Source: Hyphomicrobiales bacterium (lineage in GTDB: Bacteria; Pseudomonadota; Alphaproteobacteria; Rhizobiales; Beijerinckiaceae). From it: a stretch of 5,550 bases of DNA. Positions within the stretch are counted from its first letter, which is position 1, and each line of letters starts with the position of its first letter. The position numbers and the translations under genes are program-made. This document shows, in pieces, positions 5,132-5,550 of this stretch. The notes below the pieces were generated by a model. It had not been told where the DNA came from, did not search any database, and saw nothing but the letters and a program-made list of their open reading frames with translations. The stretch spans positions 16,607-22,156 of the forward strand of contig PLUH01000256.1 of NCBI GenBank assembly GCA_003164825.1, in the 5' to 3' direction.

Positions 5132-5158
5132 TTGATATGTTCGCATGCGAACTATAAG
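5132..5158 (+). promoter_or_regulatory. Candidate phaZ promoter with a palindromic operator in the spacer
   Basis: TTGATA (5132-5137) and TATAAG (5153-5158) resemble -35 and -10 hexamers with a 15-base spacer, slightly short. The spacer is one base plus the perfect 14-base palindrome GTTCGCATGCGAAC (5139-5152). A dimeric repressor bound there would block polymerase directly. The transcription start would fall near 5165, leaving a leader of about 45 bases before the phaZ ATG. No regulator gene is in the window. Confidence 0.5.
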
Positions 5159-5209
5159 TGACATGCCAGAGGATTCGCTCGCGCCTCTTCCGGTAACCGG
5201 TCCATCTGC

Positions 5210-5550
5210 ATGTCTCCAAGCTACCCCTATCATCTCTACGAGATGGCCCACGCCGCTCTCGCGCCGGCGCGCGCGGTGTCCGACGCGACCCATTTCGTCT
5301 TTCGTAATCCGTGGAATCCGCTCTCCAGCACCGCGCTGGGCAAGAACATTTCGGCCGGCGCCGAATTGTTCGAGCGGATGACCCGCCGCTACGGCAAGCC
5401 GACCTTCGGACTGCGCGAAATCGAGGTCGGCGGAATCGTCCATCCGGTCCTCGAGGATGTCGTCTGGATCAGGCCGTTCTGCAATCTGCTTCGCTTCGTC
5501 CGGCCCGATTTCCCGGATGGAGTTAGTCAGCCGAAGCTCTTGATCGTCGC
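5210..5550 (+). CDS. phaZ: Intracellular polyhydroxyalkanoate depolymerase PhaZ, N-terminal part
   Basis: The first 113 codons of an open frame running off the right edge; the family is usually about 400 residues or more. The visible part matches the N-terminus of intracellular PHB/PHA depolymerases: YHLYEMAHAALAPAR (residues 8-22), FRNPWNPLSSTALGKNISAG (33-52), ELFERMTRRYGKPTFGL (54-70), VVWIRPFCNLLRF (86-98) and the first core strand QPKLLIVA at the edge. The catalytic Ser/Asp/His of the alpha/beta-hydrolase fold lie beyond the window. The enzyme mobilises stored polyhydroxybutyrate granules to hydroxybutyrate in the cytoplasm. The ATG at 5210 fits the conserved family start. It has no convincing Shine-Dalgarno sequence; CCGGTAACCGG, a short palindrome, ends ten bases upstream. 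An overlapping out-of-frame ATG at 5163 opens an unrelated frame that I do not consider real. Confidence 0.87.
   Translation, partial: MSPSYPYHLYEMAHAALAPARAVSDATHFVFRNPWNPLSSTALGKNISAGAELFERMTRRYGKPTFGLREIEVGGIVHPVLEDVVWIRPFCNLLRFVRPDFPDGVSQPKLLIV

Noticed and set aside
4884..5209. A small gene between grxD and phaZ
   Set aside because: Open frames on both strands run through the inverted-repeat element and read as low-complexity Arg/Gly/Pro-rich peptides with no ribosome binding site.
1..5550. CRISPR array, tRNA or rRNA gene, insertion sequence ends
   Set aside because: No regularly spaced direct repeats, no cloverleaf-like or rRNA-like segments and no transposase fragments were seen on either strand.

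Overview
The window reads as chromosomal DNA of a GC-rich alphaproteobacterium. Three things point there: a PEPxxWA-type sorting tail, which is common in sphingomonads and in Hyphomicrobiales such as Methylocystis and relatives; an intracellular polyhydroxyalkanoate depolymerase; and the style of MoaA and GrxD. The sequence does not allow a choice between those orders.

Left part, minus strand (1-2302). A partial gene runs off the left edge. One base upstream of it lies a 428-residue fusion protein: an Fe(II)/2-oxoglutarate oxygenase-like domain joined to a domain of the 'sporadic carbohydrate cluster' LIC12192 type. The pair looks like the start of a horizontally acquired surface-carbohydrate operon, and the fusion gene is clearly poorer in GC than the genes to its right. 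Upstream of it, behind a strong intrinsic terminator, is a secreted PEPxxWA-CTERM protein with a good ribosome binding site and a long leader.

Middle (2303-2763). A 461-base divergent intergenic region carries several inverted repeats and a dyad that looks like an operator.

Right part, plus strand (2764-5550). These are ordinary core genes, each apparently with its own signals: a periplasmic L,D-transpeptidase with a terminator; moaA (molybdenum cofactor), possibly leaderless; grxD (monothiol CGFS glutaredoxin, Fe-S carrier); a large inverted-repeat element; and the first 113 codons of phaZ behind a candidate promoter whose spacer is filled by a perfect 14-base palindrome.

The genes do not form one pathway. 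The least ordinary item is the fusion protein. Its predicted metal site reads His-Thr-Gly instead of His-x-Asp, a pattern known from Fe/2OG halogenases, and its C-terminal domain shows the strand and helix pattern of a resolvase-like fold without the catalytic residues.
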